Positions 15,275 through 22,459 are shown, counted from the first letter of the stretch. The stretch: 22,537 nucleotides of DNA from Hyphomicrobiales bacterium (GCA_003133345.1 PKXB01000021.1:1-22537); one strand, 5' to 3'. The notes: generated by a model from the letters alone, not told the origin. Made by a program: numbers and translations.

Positions 15275-16441
15275 CTAGACCCGCTCTTTCGTCTCGTCCG
15301 GTGCGCTCTTCTTGCCGTCGCCCATCTGCTTGAGCAGCATCGCGCCGGCGCCGACCACGAGGCCGCCCACCACGCCGACCGCTGCCGCGGCGCCGACGCT
15401 GACGCCCTTACCCTTCTCGGCGTCGACCTGCGGGAAGGCAGTCGGCGGCGTCAGAGTCTTGACCGTCGAGAGCGCATGCAGCGGCTTGCGGAACGCCGTT
15501 TCCTTCTCGACGCAGCCGAAGCATGGGTGTCCGGTCCCCACCGGCCACGAGCCGAAGCCGACGTCGCCGAAACCGATCGATGGGCAGTTAGCGTAGGTCT
15601 CCGGACCCTTGCAGCCGATCTTGTAGAGGCAGAAACCCTGACGGTGGCCTTCGTCGCCGAACTCGAGGGCGAAACGCCCGGCATCGAAATGCGGCCGCCG
15701 CTCGCAGTTCTCGTGGATCAATCGGCCATAGGCGAATTTGGGCCGATTCTGTTGGTCGAGCTCGGGCGGACGACCGAAGGTCAGCAGGTAGAGGACGGTC
15801 GACAGAAAATTGTAGGGGCTGGGCGGGCAGCCCGGAATATTAATCACCAGCTTGCCGGGAATGACCTCGTGCGTGCCGACTGCGCCTGTCGGGTTTGGAT
15901 CGGCCGATTGGATGCCACCCCAGGATGCGCATGAGCCTATAGCAATGACGGCGGCCGCGCCCTCGGCGGCCTCGCGGATGAGTTCGACTTGAGTCTTACC
16001 GCCGACCTTGCAGTAGATGCCGCCATCCTTCATCGGCGTTCCGCCCTCGGTCACGAGCACGTACTTGCCTTTGTTTTTCTCCATCATTGCGTGTTTGTAA
16101 TCCAGTGCCTGCTTTCCGGCGCCGATGCACAGCGTGTCGTGATAGTCGAGCGAGATGACATCCAGAAGGATCGCCTCCAGCGTCGGGTGGTAGGATCGCA
16201 GCAGCGATTCCGTGCAGCCGGTGCATTCCTGCCCATGCAGCCAGATCACCGGCGGCCTTGCCGGCGCTGTCGCCGCCTCCGCCATGCGCACGCCTGCGGT
16301 CGCCGAGAGCCCCATCGTGGCGGCTATCCCGGCGCAGAACTGCAGCATCTGCCGGCGGGTCAGCCCTCCGTATACCGGTTCATCGGGGTTAGGCCCCAGA
16401 CAGGCCTCGAAATCGATGTCGGGATTGCAGGTAGCGTCCAT
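15275..16441 (-). CDS. hybO: HybO-type [NiFe] hydrogenase small subunit
   Basis: A 388-residue Fe-S subunit with a Tat signal (LTRRQMLQFC, Arg29-Arg30), which also exports the bound HybC. Proximal cluster ligands are Cys73/Cys76 in ECTGCTES, plus Cys in GSCASWGG and PGCPP. Both extra cysteines of O2-tolerant enzymes are glycines here (ECTGC, SWGG). Distal ligands are in LIHENC and GFCLYKIGC; the medial [3Fe-4S] ligands are in ANCPS and HPCFGC. A C-terminal helix (about 350-375) anchors the protein. ATG at 16441 with CAGGGG about 8 bp upstream. First gene of the hyb operon, 105 bp after the regulator gene. Confidence 0.96.
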   Translation of the reverse strand: MDATCNPDIDFEACLGPNPDEPVYGGLTRRQMLQFCAGIAATMGLSATAGVRMAEAATAPARPPVIWLHGQECTGCTESLLRSYHPTLEAILLDVISLDYHDTLCIGAGKQALDYKHAMMEKNKGKYVLVTEGGTPMKDGGIYCKVGGKTQVELIREAAEGAAAVIAIGSCASWGGIQSADPNPTGAVGTHEVIPGKLVINIPGCPPSPYNFLSTVLYLLTFGRPPELDQQNRPKFAYGRLIHENCERRPHFDAGRFALEFGDEGHRQGFCLYKIGCKGPETYANCPSIGFGDVGFGSWPVGTGHPCFGCVEKETAFRKPLHALSTVKTLTPPTAFPQVDAEKGKGVSVGAAAAVGVVGGLVVGAGAMLLKQMGDGKKSAPDETKERV

Positions 16442-16501
16442 GGGCCGGCCCCTGTGAGATTCCTACGTAAGACGCGCTACCAGGGGCGCCGGAAAACGGC
16501 G

Positions 16502-16515
16502 ATGACGATTGTCAA
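16502..16515. promoter_or_regulatory. Candidate weak FNR/CRP-type operator upstream of hybO
   Basis: ATGACGATTGTCAA contains the perfect dyad TGAC-N4-GTCA and matches the FNR consensus at 7 of 10 arm positions. It is centred 67 bp upstream of the hybO start codon, between the regulator gene and the hyb operon. At class II distance the minus strand offers only TAGCGC, a poor -10. It is the weakest of the four related sites in the window. Confidence 0.45.
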
Positions 16516-16546
16516 TTTTTTCGGATAAGGCTGACGCTGCGACGAC

Positions 16547-17278
16547 TCACGCCGAGATCAGCCTGTCGATTTCGCCGGCGAGCGCTTCCACGCTGGGGAT
16601 CGTGACCTGACGGCCGGAAAAGTGTGCCACTCCATCGGTCTCGAGCCGTCCAATGATACGAGAGATGGTCTCGTGACGCGTGCCGACCATCGAGGCGAGG
16701 TCCCGGCGCGACACAGGCAGGTCGATCGATTGCGAGCCGTTTGAGTGCCGACGCCCGTGCCGTTGGACTAGGACGAGCAGAAGATGCACGAGCTTATGGC
16801 GGTTCGACAGTGTCGCCTGACGAAACATCATGTCGTGAGCGTGTTCGAGCTCGCCGATCGAGCGTTTGAGAAAACGCAGGCCAAGCGCCGGGTTGCCGGC
16901 AAGCAGAGCCGTAATCGCCGCGCGGTCGATGTGACACACTACGCTCGGACCCAGCGCTTCGGCACTGGTCTTGTGTTCGCTGCCGGTGAGGAATGAACGG
17001 TATCCGATTGTGTCGCCCGGATAGGCCAGTTCCAACAGTACCGAATTACCGTTGTCATCGAGCCGACGGATTCCAACGGTGCCGCCGGAGACGCAGTGCA
17101 CGCCGTCGTTCTGCTCTCCCTGGACGAAGACAACCTCGCCGGAACCATATTCGCGTCGCCGCCGTCCACCGGCCAGCAAGGCGCTCGCGGTTTCGTCAAG
17201 ATCGTGCCAAACGCTCCGCGGCCCGACGTGGCAGACAACGCAGGCATGATTCTCGTGCTTCGTGCAGCTTTGCGCCAT
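16547..17278 (-). CDS. FNR/CRP-family regulator with probable Fe-S sensing cysteines
   Basis: A 243-residue regulator with a cyclic-nucleotide-binding-like beta barrel (about 25-140), a dimer helix and a C-terminal winged helix (about 190-240). The recognition helix HETISRIIGRL has Glu203, Ser206 and Arg207, the FNR/FixK E-x2-S-R pattern that reads TTGAT half-sites. Cys5, Cys13 and Cys16 at the N-terminus and Cys115 (SVVCHID, aligned to E. coli FNR Cys122 in SMVCEIP) suggest an oxygen-sensitive [4Fe-4S] cluster, though the C-x7-C-x2-C spacing differs from E. coli FNR (C-x2-C-x5-C). Oriented towards hyb, it may be partly co-transcribed. A strong hairpin lies just before its start codon. I do not assign a specific name (FnrN, FnrL, or other). 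Confidence 0.9.
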   Translation of the reverse strand: MAQSCTKHENHACVVCHVGPRSVWHDLDETASALLAGGRRRREYGSGEVVFVQGEQNDGVHCVSGGTVGIRRLDDNGNSVLLELAYPGDTIGYRSFLTGSEHKTSAEALGPSVVCHIDRAAITALLAGNPALGLRFLKRSIGELEHAHDMMFRQATLSNRHKLVHLLLVLVQRHGRRHSNGSQSIDLPVSRRDLASMVGTRHETISRIIGRLETDGVAHFSGRQVTIPSVEALAGEIDRLISA

Positions 17279-17288
17279 GGTCTATGCC

Positions 17289-17310
17289 GCGCCTCGGGCG
17301 TCCGAGGCGC
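17289..17310. repeat. Hairpin in the leader of the regulator gene
   Basis: Arms GCGCCTCGG (17289-17297) and CCGAGGCGC (17302-17310) pair perfectly with a 4-base loop. In the regulator mRNA the stem ends 10 bases before the ATG and contains the only GAGG in reach, so it could mask ribosome binding. Read on the plus strand the stem is followed by TCTTTC. Confidence 0.6.
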
Positions 17311-17351
17311 TCTTTCGATCTGGTCGCGCTAAAATTCGACTGGCATGATGA

Positions 17352-17373
17352 CCCGGCCCAGGCCGGGGGTTTT
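17352..17373 (+). terminator. Possible terminator-like hairpin, plus strand
   Basis: CCCGGCC (17352-17358) and GGCCGGG (17361-17367) form an inverted repeat, in practice a 5-6 bp stem, followed by GG and four T. No plus-strand gene ends here, so if real it would shield the cytochrome/pao side from transcripts coming from the left, or it may belong to the regulator leader. Confidence 0.25.
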
Positions 17374-17379
17374 AATATA

Positions 17380-17429
17380 CCGCAATTAAACTGGCGGCCT
17401 CCATCCAAGGTAGTAGCCCCTAATTGCGG
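17380..17429. repeat. Spaced inverted repeat upstream of the regulator
   Basis: CCGCAATTA (17380-17388) and TAATTGCGG (17421-17429) are perfect inverted copies, 32 bases apart, in an AT-richer patch of the 334 bp gap between the regulator and the cytochrome gene. It could be a pair of protein-binding half-sites or a stem-loop in a leader; no known element is recognised. Confidence 0.45.
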
Positions 17430-17507
17430 CACTCGGCCGGTCTTGCGAGGCCCCCGACGATCTCAGTCCGCCGGGGCGAGGCGCTCGACGGACGATATCG
17501 AGCAAAA

Positions 17508-17521
17508 TTGACGATCATCAA
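17508..17521. promoter_or_regulatory. FNR-type operator upstream of the cytochrome c gene
   Basis: TTGACGATCATCAA matches TTGAT-N4-ATCAA at 9 of 10 arm positions. GCTAAT at 17542-17547, about 30 bp from the site centre, could be the -10 of a class II promoter for the cytochrome gene at 17613. The site is 230 bp from the divergently read regulator gene, so autoregulation is possible but less direct. Confidence 0.65.
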
Positions 17522-17612
17522 CGACGATTGACGTGCTTCCGGCTAATTGCCCAATGGTCCGCAGGATCGGCAGGAAGCCGCGGAGGCGGGCGTCGTTATC
17601 CGGGTGCAAGCC

Positions 17613-18050
17613 ATGCAGCGGTCTGGTTCTTATGTTGCGGCTGCCGTCGTCATCGTGGCTGTTGTGGCGGCCGTTGCTTGGGTGCTTACCACGCAACCAC
17701 AAGCGTTCCCTGGCCTGCAGACGGTCGGTCTCTATAAGTTCAAGGCGATGCCGGTCGGTGCCGATGGACCGCTGAAGGAATGCGTCGTGTGCCACAGCGT
17801 CGAGACCGGCGGCCCGCTTCGCGTGGGGCCCCCGCTGCACGGTATCGTGGGGGCACGCAAGGCGCGGACGGAATGGTACGGCTATTCGGCGGCGCTGCGG
17901 AAGGCCGAGGGCAACTGGACCGAAGCCGATCTCGACAAGTTTCTGACTTCGCCAAGCAAGTTCCTGCCGGGTACCTCGAAAACCCTCATCGGCATTCCCG
18001 ATGCCAAGCAGCGCGCAGACATTATCGCGGCTCTGAAGAAGGCGCCGTAA
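17613..18050 (+). CDS. Membrane-anchored class I c-type cytochrome with Met-to-Lys change
   Basis: A 145-residue monohaem cytochrome. An uncleaved N-terminal helix (residues 7-25) anchors it on the periplasmic side. The haem motif is CVVCH (Cys57, Cys60, His61), followed by GPPLHGIVG, a WYGYSAAL helix and a C-terminal ADIIAAL helix, the usual small class I layout. The axial methionine expected in PGTKMxF is replaced: the sequence reads PGTSKTLIG, with Lys123 at the Met position, and there is no other methionine after the haem motif. The ATG at 17613 was chosen because the frame upstream offers only TTG/GTG starts and lacks sense as a signal; no clear ribosome site is seen. It stands alone between the hydrogenase and pao operons and may accept electrons from either. 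Confidence 0.85.
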   Translation: MQRSGSYVAAAVVIVAVVAAVAWVLTTQPQAFPGLQTVGLYKFKAMPVGADGPLKECVVCHSVETGGPLRVGPPLHGIVGARKARTEWYGYSAALRKAEGNWTEADLDKFLTSPSKFLPGTSKTLIGIPDAKQRADIIAALKKAP

Positions 18051-18400
18051 TAGGCCCCGGTTTGCGGAGCTAGAATTACATCTACGCCGACGGCACCGAT
18101 TTTGTGCTTTTTGAAAATATGATCCGGCAACTACTCGCGGTCATGCAACAATCGTGCATTGCCACGCGGATCGACTACATTGCGCTCCGCAAGTTTGCCG
18201 CAAAGCAATGACGAACAAGATTTGATTCTTCCTATTGATCCTCGTCAAAGCGGAGCAATGCAAATTGTTCAACATATAAACTTGTAAGCGCATCCTTGAC
18301 CCCTGCAAAGAACGATTGTCGCTCAAGCAGAGATAATAATTCGACTGGAAACTCGATGGGTCGGAGCCGGCACCATAAAAGCGATCATGGCAGGCATTCC
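18051..18400. other. Intergenic region before paoA
   Basis: About 350 bases without a convincing gene. It is AT-richer than its surroundings and holds the FNR-type site at 18235-18248 and a TATAAA at 18275-18280. The frame of paoA is open from 18296 and contains an in-frame ATG at 18356, so the transcript leader may be shorter than 120 bases if that start is used. Confidence 0.6.
18235..18248. promoter_or_regulatory. FNR-type operator upstream of the pao operon
   Basis: TTGATCCTCGTCAA has the same arms as the site at 9275 and matches the FNR consensus at 9 of 10 positions. TATAAA at 18275-18280 is centred 36 bp downstream, a few bases more than ideal class II spacing (CATATA at 18273 gives 34). 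It is the best promoter-like arrangement in the window. Confidence 0.72.
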
Positions 18401-18997
18401 ATGTCGCGCCGATCATTCTTGAGAGGTTCGGGGATTGGCGCCGCGAGTACGGTGATGCTCGATACAACGTTGCCAGATTTTCTCGCTTCAGACGCGCAGG
18501 CCGCGGAACGGGATGCCGTCGGTCCGGGGCCGGTTCCGCTGACGCTCGACGTGAACAATGTGTCGCATTCGCTATTCATCGAGCCGAAAACGACGTTAGC
18601 CGAAGCATTGCGCGATTCGCTCGATTTGACCGGAACCAAGGTCGGTTGCGACCGCGGCGCTTGTTCGGCTTGCACTGTCTGGCTCGACGGGAAGCCGATC
18701 GCAGCTTGTATGATGCTGGCAATCGATGTCGGCAGTCGCAAGATTACGACGATCGAAGGATTGGCGCACGGTGACGAGCTGCATCCCGTGCAGTCTGCTT
18801 TCATCGCGCATGACGCCGTGCAGTGCGGGTTCTGCACGCCGGGTCTCGTGATGAGTTGCGCGGCGCTGCTCGAAAGCAATCCGACCCCCACGATCGACGA
18901 TATCAAAGCAGCAACCAGTGGCCATCTCTGCCGCTGCGGCACCCATCCGCATGTACATGACGCGATGCTGGATGCGTCCCGGATTAGGAAGACCTAA
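18401..18997 (+). CDS. paoA: PaoA-like [2Fe-2S] subunit of periplasmic aldehyde oxidoreductase
   Basis: A 198-residue small subunit of a xanthine-oxidase-family enzyme. A Tat signal (MSRRSFLRG, Arg3-Arg4) opens it; in E. coli PaoABC only PaoA carries a Tat signal and the folded trimer is exported with it. The plant-type ferredoxin cluster uses GCDRGACSACTVW and the following AAC; the second [2Fe-2S] cluster uses QCGFCTPG and CRCG. TKVGCDRG, KITTIEGLAHGDELHPVQ and AFIAHDAVQCGFC closely follow PaoA. ATG at 18401 was chosen for the Tat signal; an upstream in-frame ATG at 18356 (213 residues) is possible. It is separated by 2 bp from paoC. Confidence 0.88.
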   Translation: MSRRSFLRGSGIGAASTVMLDTTLPDFLASDAQAAERDAVGPGPVPLTLDVNNVSHSLFIEPKTTLAEALRDSLDLTGTKVGCDRGACSACTVWLDGKPIAACMMLAIDVGSRKITTIEGLAHGDELHPVQSAFIAHDAVQCGFCTPGLVMSCAALLESNPTPTIDDIKAATSGHLCRCGTHPHVHDAMLDASRIRKT

Positions 18998-18999
18998 TC

Positions 19000-21381
19000 A
19001 TGACGTCCGCCGATACGCGCTTGCAAAAATATCCCGTCGGAATCGACAGCGTGTCGATGGCAGAGATCGAGCGTCGCGTTCCCGCCGGCGAGGCGCCGCC
19101 GCTTCCGCCAAATCCACAGCTGGCCGTGATCGGAAAATCAATTCCGCGCATTAATGGCCGCGCCAAGGTCACGGGTGCGGCCCCGTTCACGGTCGACGTG
19201 AAACTGCCGGGCATGCTGTACGCACGCCTATTGCGATCGCCGTTGCCGCATGCCCGTGTCATGTCGATTGATATAGGTGCCGCAGAACGGCATCCGGGGG
19301 TACGCGCGATCCACGTCATCAACGACGTGGTGGGACGTGCCGTCGAGACGACCGGACAGAATACGCCTGCCGGGACAAGCGGTCGTCGCGTTCTCTATGT
19401 TGGCGATCCGATCGCCGCGGTCGCCGCCGTCACGCCGGAGGCGGCGCAGGCAGCGGTGGATCTAATCAAAGTCGATTATCAGCCGCTTGCATTCGTGGTT
19501 GATCTCGAGGATGCACGGAAGCCCGACGCGCCACGCGTCTTCGCGCATCCGGTACATGGTGAGAGCTTTGCGGGCGGAAACCCGGCGGGCACCGCGCTGC
19601 CGCAACAGGGCAATGTCCGCGGCCCGAATAAAAGCGGCTCGCGCGGCGATGCCGCAGCCGGGTTCGCGGATGCCGATGTCGTCATAGAGGGCGAGTTCCG
19701 TACCCAGGTGCAGACCCATTGCTGCCTCGAGCCGCACGGTCTGGTGGCCGATTGGCGAAAGGATGGGCTCACCGTCTACATGTCTACGCAATTTACGGCC
19801 GGCATACGTGCCGAACTTGCCGCAGCCTTCGGCCTGCCGCTCAGCCGCGTGCGTGTGATCGTCGATGCGATGGGCGGCGGCTTCGGATCGAAGTCCAGCG
19901 CCGGCAATTATGCGCGTGCGGCGGTCACGCTGTCGCGCCAAGCCAATGCTCCGGTCAGGCTCGTGCTTGACCGGCACGAGGAGCAGATCGACAGCGGCAA
20001 TCGCCCGGCGACGGTGCAACGGCTGCGCGTCGGGGCGCGGCGCAATGGCACGCTCACAGCGATTGCCATCGACACTTACGGGACGTCCGGCGTCGGGCTC
20101 GGCGCCGGCATCGGCAACTTCGCTCAAGCAATTTACGATTGCGCCAATTTCGAATTGGTCCAGTCCGATGTCTTCATCAATGCCGGCCCGGGCTGTGCGA
20201 TGCGCGCGCCCGGCAATGTTCCAGGCGCCTTCGCGCTCGAACAGACTATCGATGAGCTAGCCGAGAAACTCGGCATGGATCCCTTGACGTTGCGCGGGCG
20301 GATCGATCTGAGCGCGGTGCGCCGCGAGGAACGGCGCATCGGGGCCGCGCGCTTCGGCTGGAACCGCCGGCGGGCGCCCGGCAGCGATAGCGGTCCCATC
20401 AAGCGCGGCCTTGGCATGGCGCAATCGCTTTGGGGAGCCAACGTACGAACCAATTCGGCCTGCGAAGTTCGCATATTCCGCGACGGCTCCGTCGAGGTGC
20501 TTTCGAGCGTCCAGGACATCGGGACCGGCATCGGAACCGTGCTGGCGCAAGTCGTTGCGGAGGAACTGGGCTTGCGGCCCGAGGACATCACGGTTCGCAT
20601 CGGCGACACGGAATATCCTGCGGGCCCGCCATCGTATGGAAGTCTGACAACGGCGTCGATCACGCCGCCGGCCAGAAATGCCGCGTATCAGGTGCTGCGA
20701 AAACTTATCGAGATTGCGGCGCCGTCCTTCGCGGCGGCTGCCGGAAACTTAGCGGCGCGTGCCGGTCGAATCAGCACTGCCGACAACAGTCGCAGTATCG
20801 GTTTTCGGGAGGCGGCGGCGCAATTGCCCACCGATCAAATCGGCGTCGTCGCGAGCCGCTCCGACGATTATGCCGACTTCGCTCGCAAGATGGGCGATAT
20901 GGCCTCGGCGCAAAACGCGCTGGGCGGCGTGCAATTTGCCGAGGTTGCGGTCGACACCGAAACCGGGATCGTTCGCGTCGAACGCGTCGTCGCGGTGCAA
21001 GACTGCGGTCGCCCGATGAACCCCCTGCAAATCGAGAGCCAGGTTCAGGGCGGAATCCTGCAAGGGATTTCCTATGCCTTGTTCGAGGAGCGCATCCTCG
21101 ACCGGCACACCGGCCATATGCTCAATGCCAATCTAGAACAATACAAGATCCTGCGCTCGCGCGAGACACCTGCGATAGAAGTGCACCTGCTGGAAAATTA
21201 TCAGGGCATGAGCGCGACCGACGCCTATGGCATCGCCGAGCCGTCGAATATCGCCACCGCTCCTGCGATCGCAAATGCCGTCTACAACGCGATCGGCGTG
21301 CGCCTGCGGCAGTTGCCGATGTCACCCGCCGCCGTTCTTGCCGCGCTCGGCCGAATTCCACAGCGGAGCGGACCGACATGA
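19000..21381 (+). CDS. paoC: PaoC-like molybdopterin-binding large subunit
   Basis: A 793-residue catalytic subunit of the xanthine oxidase family, expected to bind molybdenum-MCD and oxidise aldehydes. The aldehyde-oxidase/XDH N-terminal domain covers about 45-170. Molybdopterin motifs are GGGFGSK (292-298), MRAPGNVPGAFALEQ and QDIGTGIGT; the base-catalyst Glu is Glu747 in YGIAEPSN. It lacks the AYxCSFR loop of true CO dehydrogenases. It has a linker of about 45 residues at the N-terminus and is longer than E. coli PaoC (about 730). No signal peptide: export would be with PaoA. AGGAAG lies 9 bp before the ATG. The substrate cannot be read from the sequence; isoquinoline 1-oxidoreductase-like enzymes are the main alternative. 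Confidence 0.87.
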   Translation: MTSADTRLQKYPVGIDSVSMAEIERRVPAGEAPPLPPNPQLAVIGKSIPRINGRAKVTGAAPFTVDVKLPGMLYARLLRSPLPHARVMSIDIGAAERHPGVRAIHVINDVVGRAVETTGQNTPAGTSGRRVLYVGDPIAAVAAVTPEAAQAAVDLIKVDYQPLAFVVDLEDARKPDAPRVFAHPVHGESFAGGNPAGTALPQQGNVRGPNKSGSRGDAAAGFADADVVIEGEFRTQVQTHCCLEPHGLVADWRKDGLTVYMSTQFTAGIRAELAAAFGLPLSRVRVIVDAMGGGFGSKSSAGNYARAAVTLSRQANAPVRLVLDRHEEQIDSGNRPATVQRLRVGARRNGTLTAIAIDTYGTSGVGLGAGIGNFAQAIYDCANFELVQSDVFINAGPGCAMRAPGNVPGAFALEQTIDELAEKLGMDPLTLRGRIDLSAVRREERRIGAARFGWNRRRAPGSDSGPIKRGLGMAQSLWGANVRTNSACEVRIFRDGSVEVLSSVQDIGTGIGTVLAQVVAEELGLRPEDITVRIGDTEYPAGPPSYGSLTTASITPPARNAAYQVLRKLIEIAAPSFAAAAGNLAARAGRISTADNSRSIGFREAAAQLPTDQIGVVASRSDDYADFARKMGDMASAQNALGGVQFAEVAVDTETGIVRVERVVAVQDCGRPMNPLQIESQVQGGILQGISYALFEERILDRHTGHMLNANLEQYKILRSRETPAIEVHLLENYQGMSATDAYGIAEPSNIATAPAIANAVYNAIGVRLRQLPMSPAAVLAALGRIPQRSGPT

Positions 21382-22409
21382 ATAGCTTCGAATGGAGCAG
21401 CCCGCGCGACATCGCGCAAGCGGCAGGCGTCGCCACAACGACAGTGGCGGCGGCGATGGTCAGCCAGAGCGGGCGGCTTTCGACCGACGGCGTGGTCTTC
21501 AAGGCCGGAGGCATCGACCTGCTCGATTTAATGAAGGAAGGCCTGCTGGTGCCGCGCGGCATCGTGAACTTGCGCGAGATTCCCGATCTTGCTGTCATTG
21601 CGCAGGCGGACGATGGCGGCGTGCATATCGGGGCGAATGTTACGCTCGCGCAGCTCGCCGCCGATCCTGTCATACGCACGCGTTTTCTCGCCTTGGCCGA
21701 TGTCGCGGGCAATTCCGCCAGCCCGCAGATTCGCCAGGTGGCGACGATTGGCGGGAATCTGCTGCAGCGCCCGCGCTGCTGGTATTTCCGCTCGCGCGAT
21801 CACCACTGCGCCCGCAAGGGCGGCGAGGTCTGCTTCGCATTCGCCGGGGAGAATCAATATCACGCCATTTTCGACCACAACGGTTGCGCGATGGTGCATC
21901 CCGAGACCTCGGCGACCGCATTGGTTGCGCTCGGTGCCAAGCTTGAGCTCACCAATGCGGCGGGAACCAAGCGGGTCGTGGGTTTGGAACAATTCTTCCT
22001 GCTGCCCGAGGTCGACATTCAGCGTGAGAATGATCTGACACCGGGCGAAATTCTTACCGCGATATTGCTGCCGCCGCCGGCGCCGACGTCGCGATCGATC
22101 CACATCAAGCAAGGCGAAACCGATTCGTTCGATTGGCCGATCGCCGATGTCGCGGTCGCGCTCGACACGGCGCCGGGTGGAGCATGTCGAGCCGCAGCGG
22201 TCATTCTCGGCGCCGCTTCACCGGTGCCGCATCGTGCCAAAGCGGCCGAGGCATTGCTGGTCGGAAAGACGATCGATGCGGATGTCGCTCGCGCCGCCGC
22301 TCACGCCGCCTTGCAGGGCGCCGCGCCGCTGACCAAGAACGCCTACAAGCTTCCGATTTTCGAGACGCTGGTCCGCCGCGCGATTCTTGCCGTTGTCCGC
22401 GGAGGATAG
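21378..22409 (+). CDS. paoB: PaoB-like FAD and [4Fe-4S] subunit
   Basis: A 343-residue FAD-binding subunit of the molybdopterin dehydrogenase family, passing electrons from the molybdenum subunit to FAD. The FAD-binding stretch ASPQIRQVATIGGNLLQ (114-130) leads into RCWYFRSRDHHC and two further cysteines: Cys134, Cys144, Cys152 and Cys170. This cysteine insertion marks the PaoB type, which carries an extra [4Fe-4S] cluster. The C-terminal CO-dehydrogenase-flavoprotein-like domain spans about 230-340. The start shares ATGA with the paoC stop. In E. coli the order is paoA-paoB-paoC; here paoB comes last. Confidence 0.88.
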   Translation: MNSFEWSSPRDIAQAAGVATTTVAAAMVSQSGRLSTDGVVFKAGGIDLLDLMKEGLLVPRGIVNLREIPDLAVIAQADDGGVHIGANVTLAQLAADPVIRTRFLALADVAGNSASPQIRQVATIGGNLLQRPRCWYFRSRDHHCARKGGEVCFAFAGENQYHAIFDHNGCAMVHPETSATALVALGAKLELTNAAGTKRVVGLEQFFLLPEVDIQRENDLTPGEILTAILLPPPAPTSRSIHIKQGETDSFDWPIADVAVALDTAPGGACRAAAVILGAASPVPHRAKAAEALLVGKTIDADVARAAAHAALQGAAPLTKNAYKLPIFETLVRRAILAVVRGG

Positions 22410-22459
22410 CGCAAGAATTAAAAGGGCGAGCTCCGCCGCGAAGTAAAGGAGTCGATTTC

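Noticed and set aside
15275..16441. O2-tolerant (group 1d) hydrogenase
   Set aside because: The two additional proximal-cluster cysteines are glycines (ECTGC, SWGG), and the hybA/hybB genes place it with group 1c.
16461..16495. Sigma-54 promoter for hybO, as in many hupS genes
   Set aside because: The best match on the minus strand (CTGGTAGCGCGTCTTAC) has GG but not GC at the required 10-base spacing, and no NtrC/HoxA-type activator is encoded here.
17547..17612. Longer cytochrome start at 17547
   Set aside because: This would be a TTG codon, the added 22 residues are polar and would precede the membrane anchor, and the ATG at 17613 gives a normal anchor.
20430..22409. Extending paoB upstream to 20430
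   Set aside because: The extra 316 codons run through paoC in another frame and give an Arg-rich, domain-free sequence; the ATG at 21378 with ATGA overlap and the conserved PaoB N-terminus is clearly the start.
18401..22409. Reading the S-L-M genes as a CO dehydrogenase (coxSLM)
   Set aside because: The large subunit lacks the AYxCSFR active-site loop; the small subunit has a Tat signal and the flavin subunit has the four-cysteine insertion, both marks of the periplasmic Pao type.
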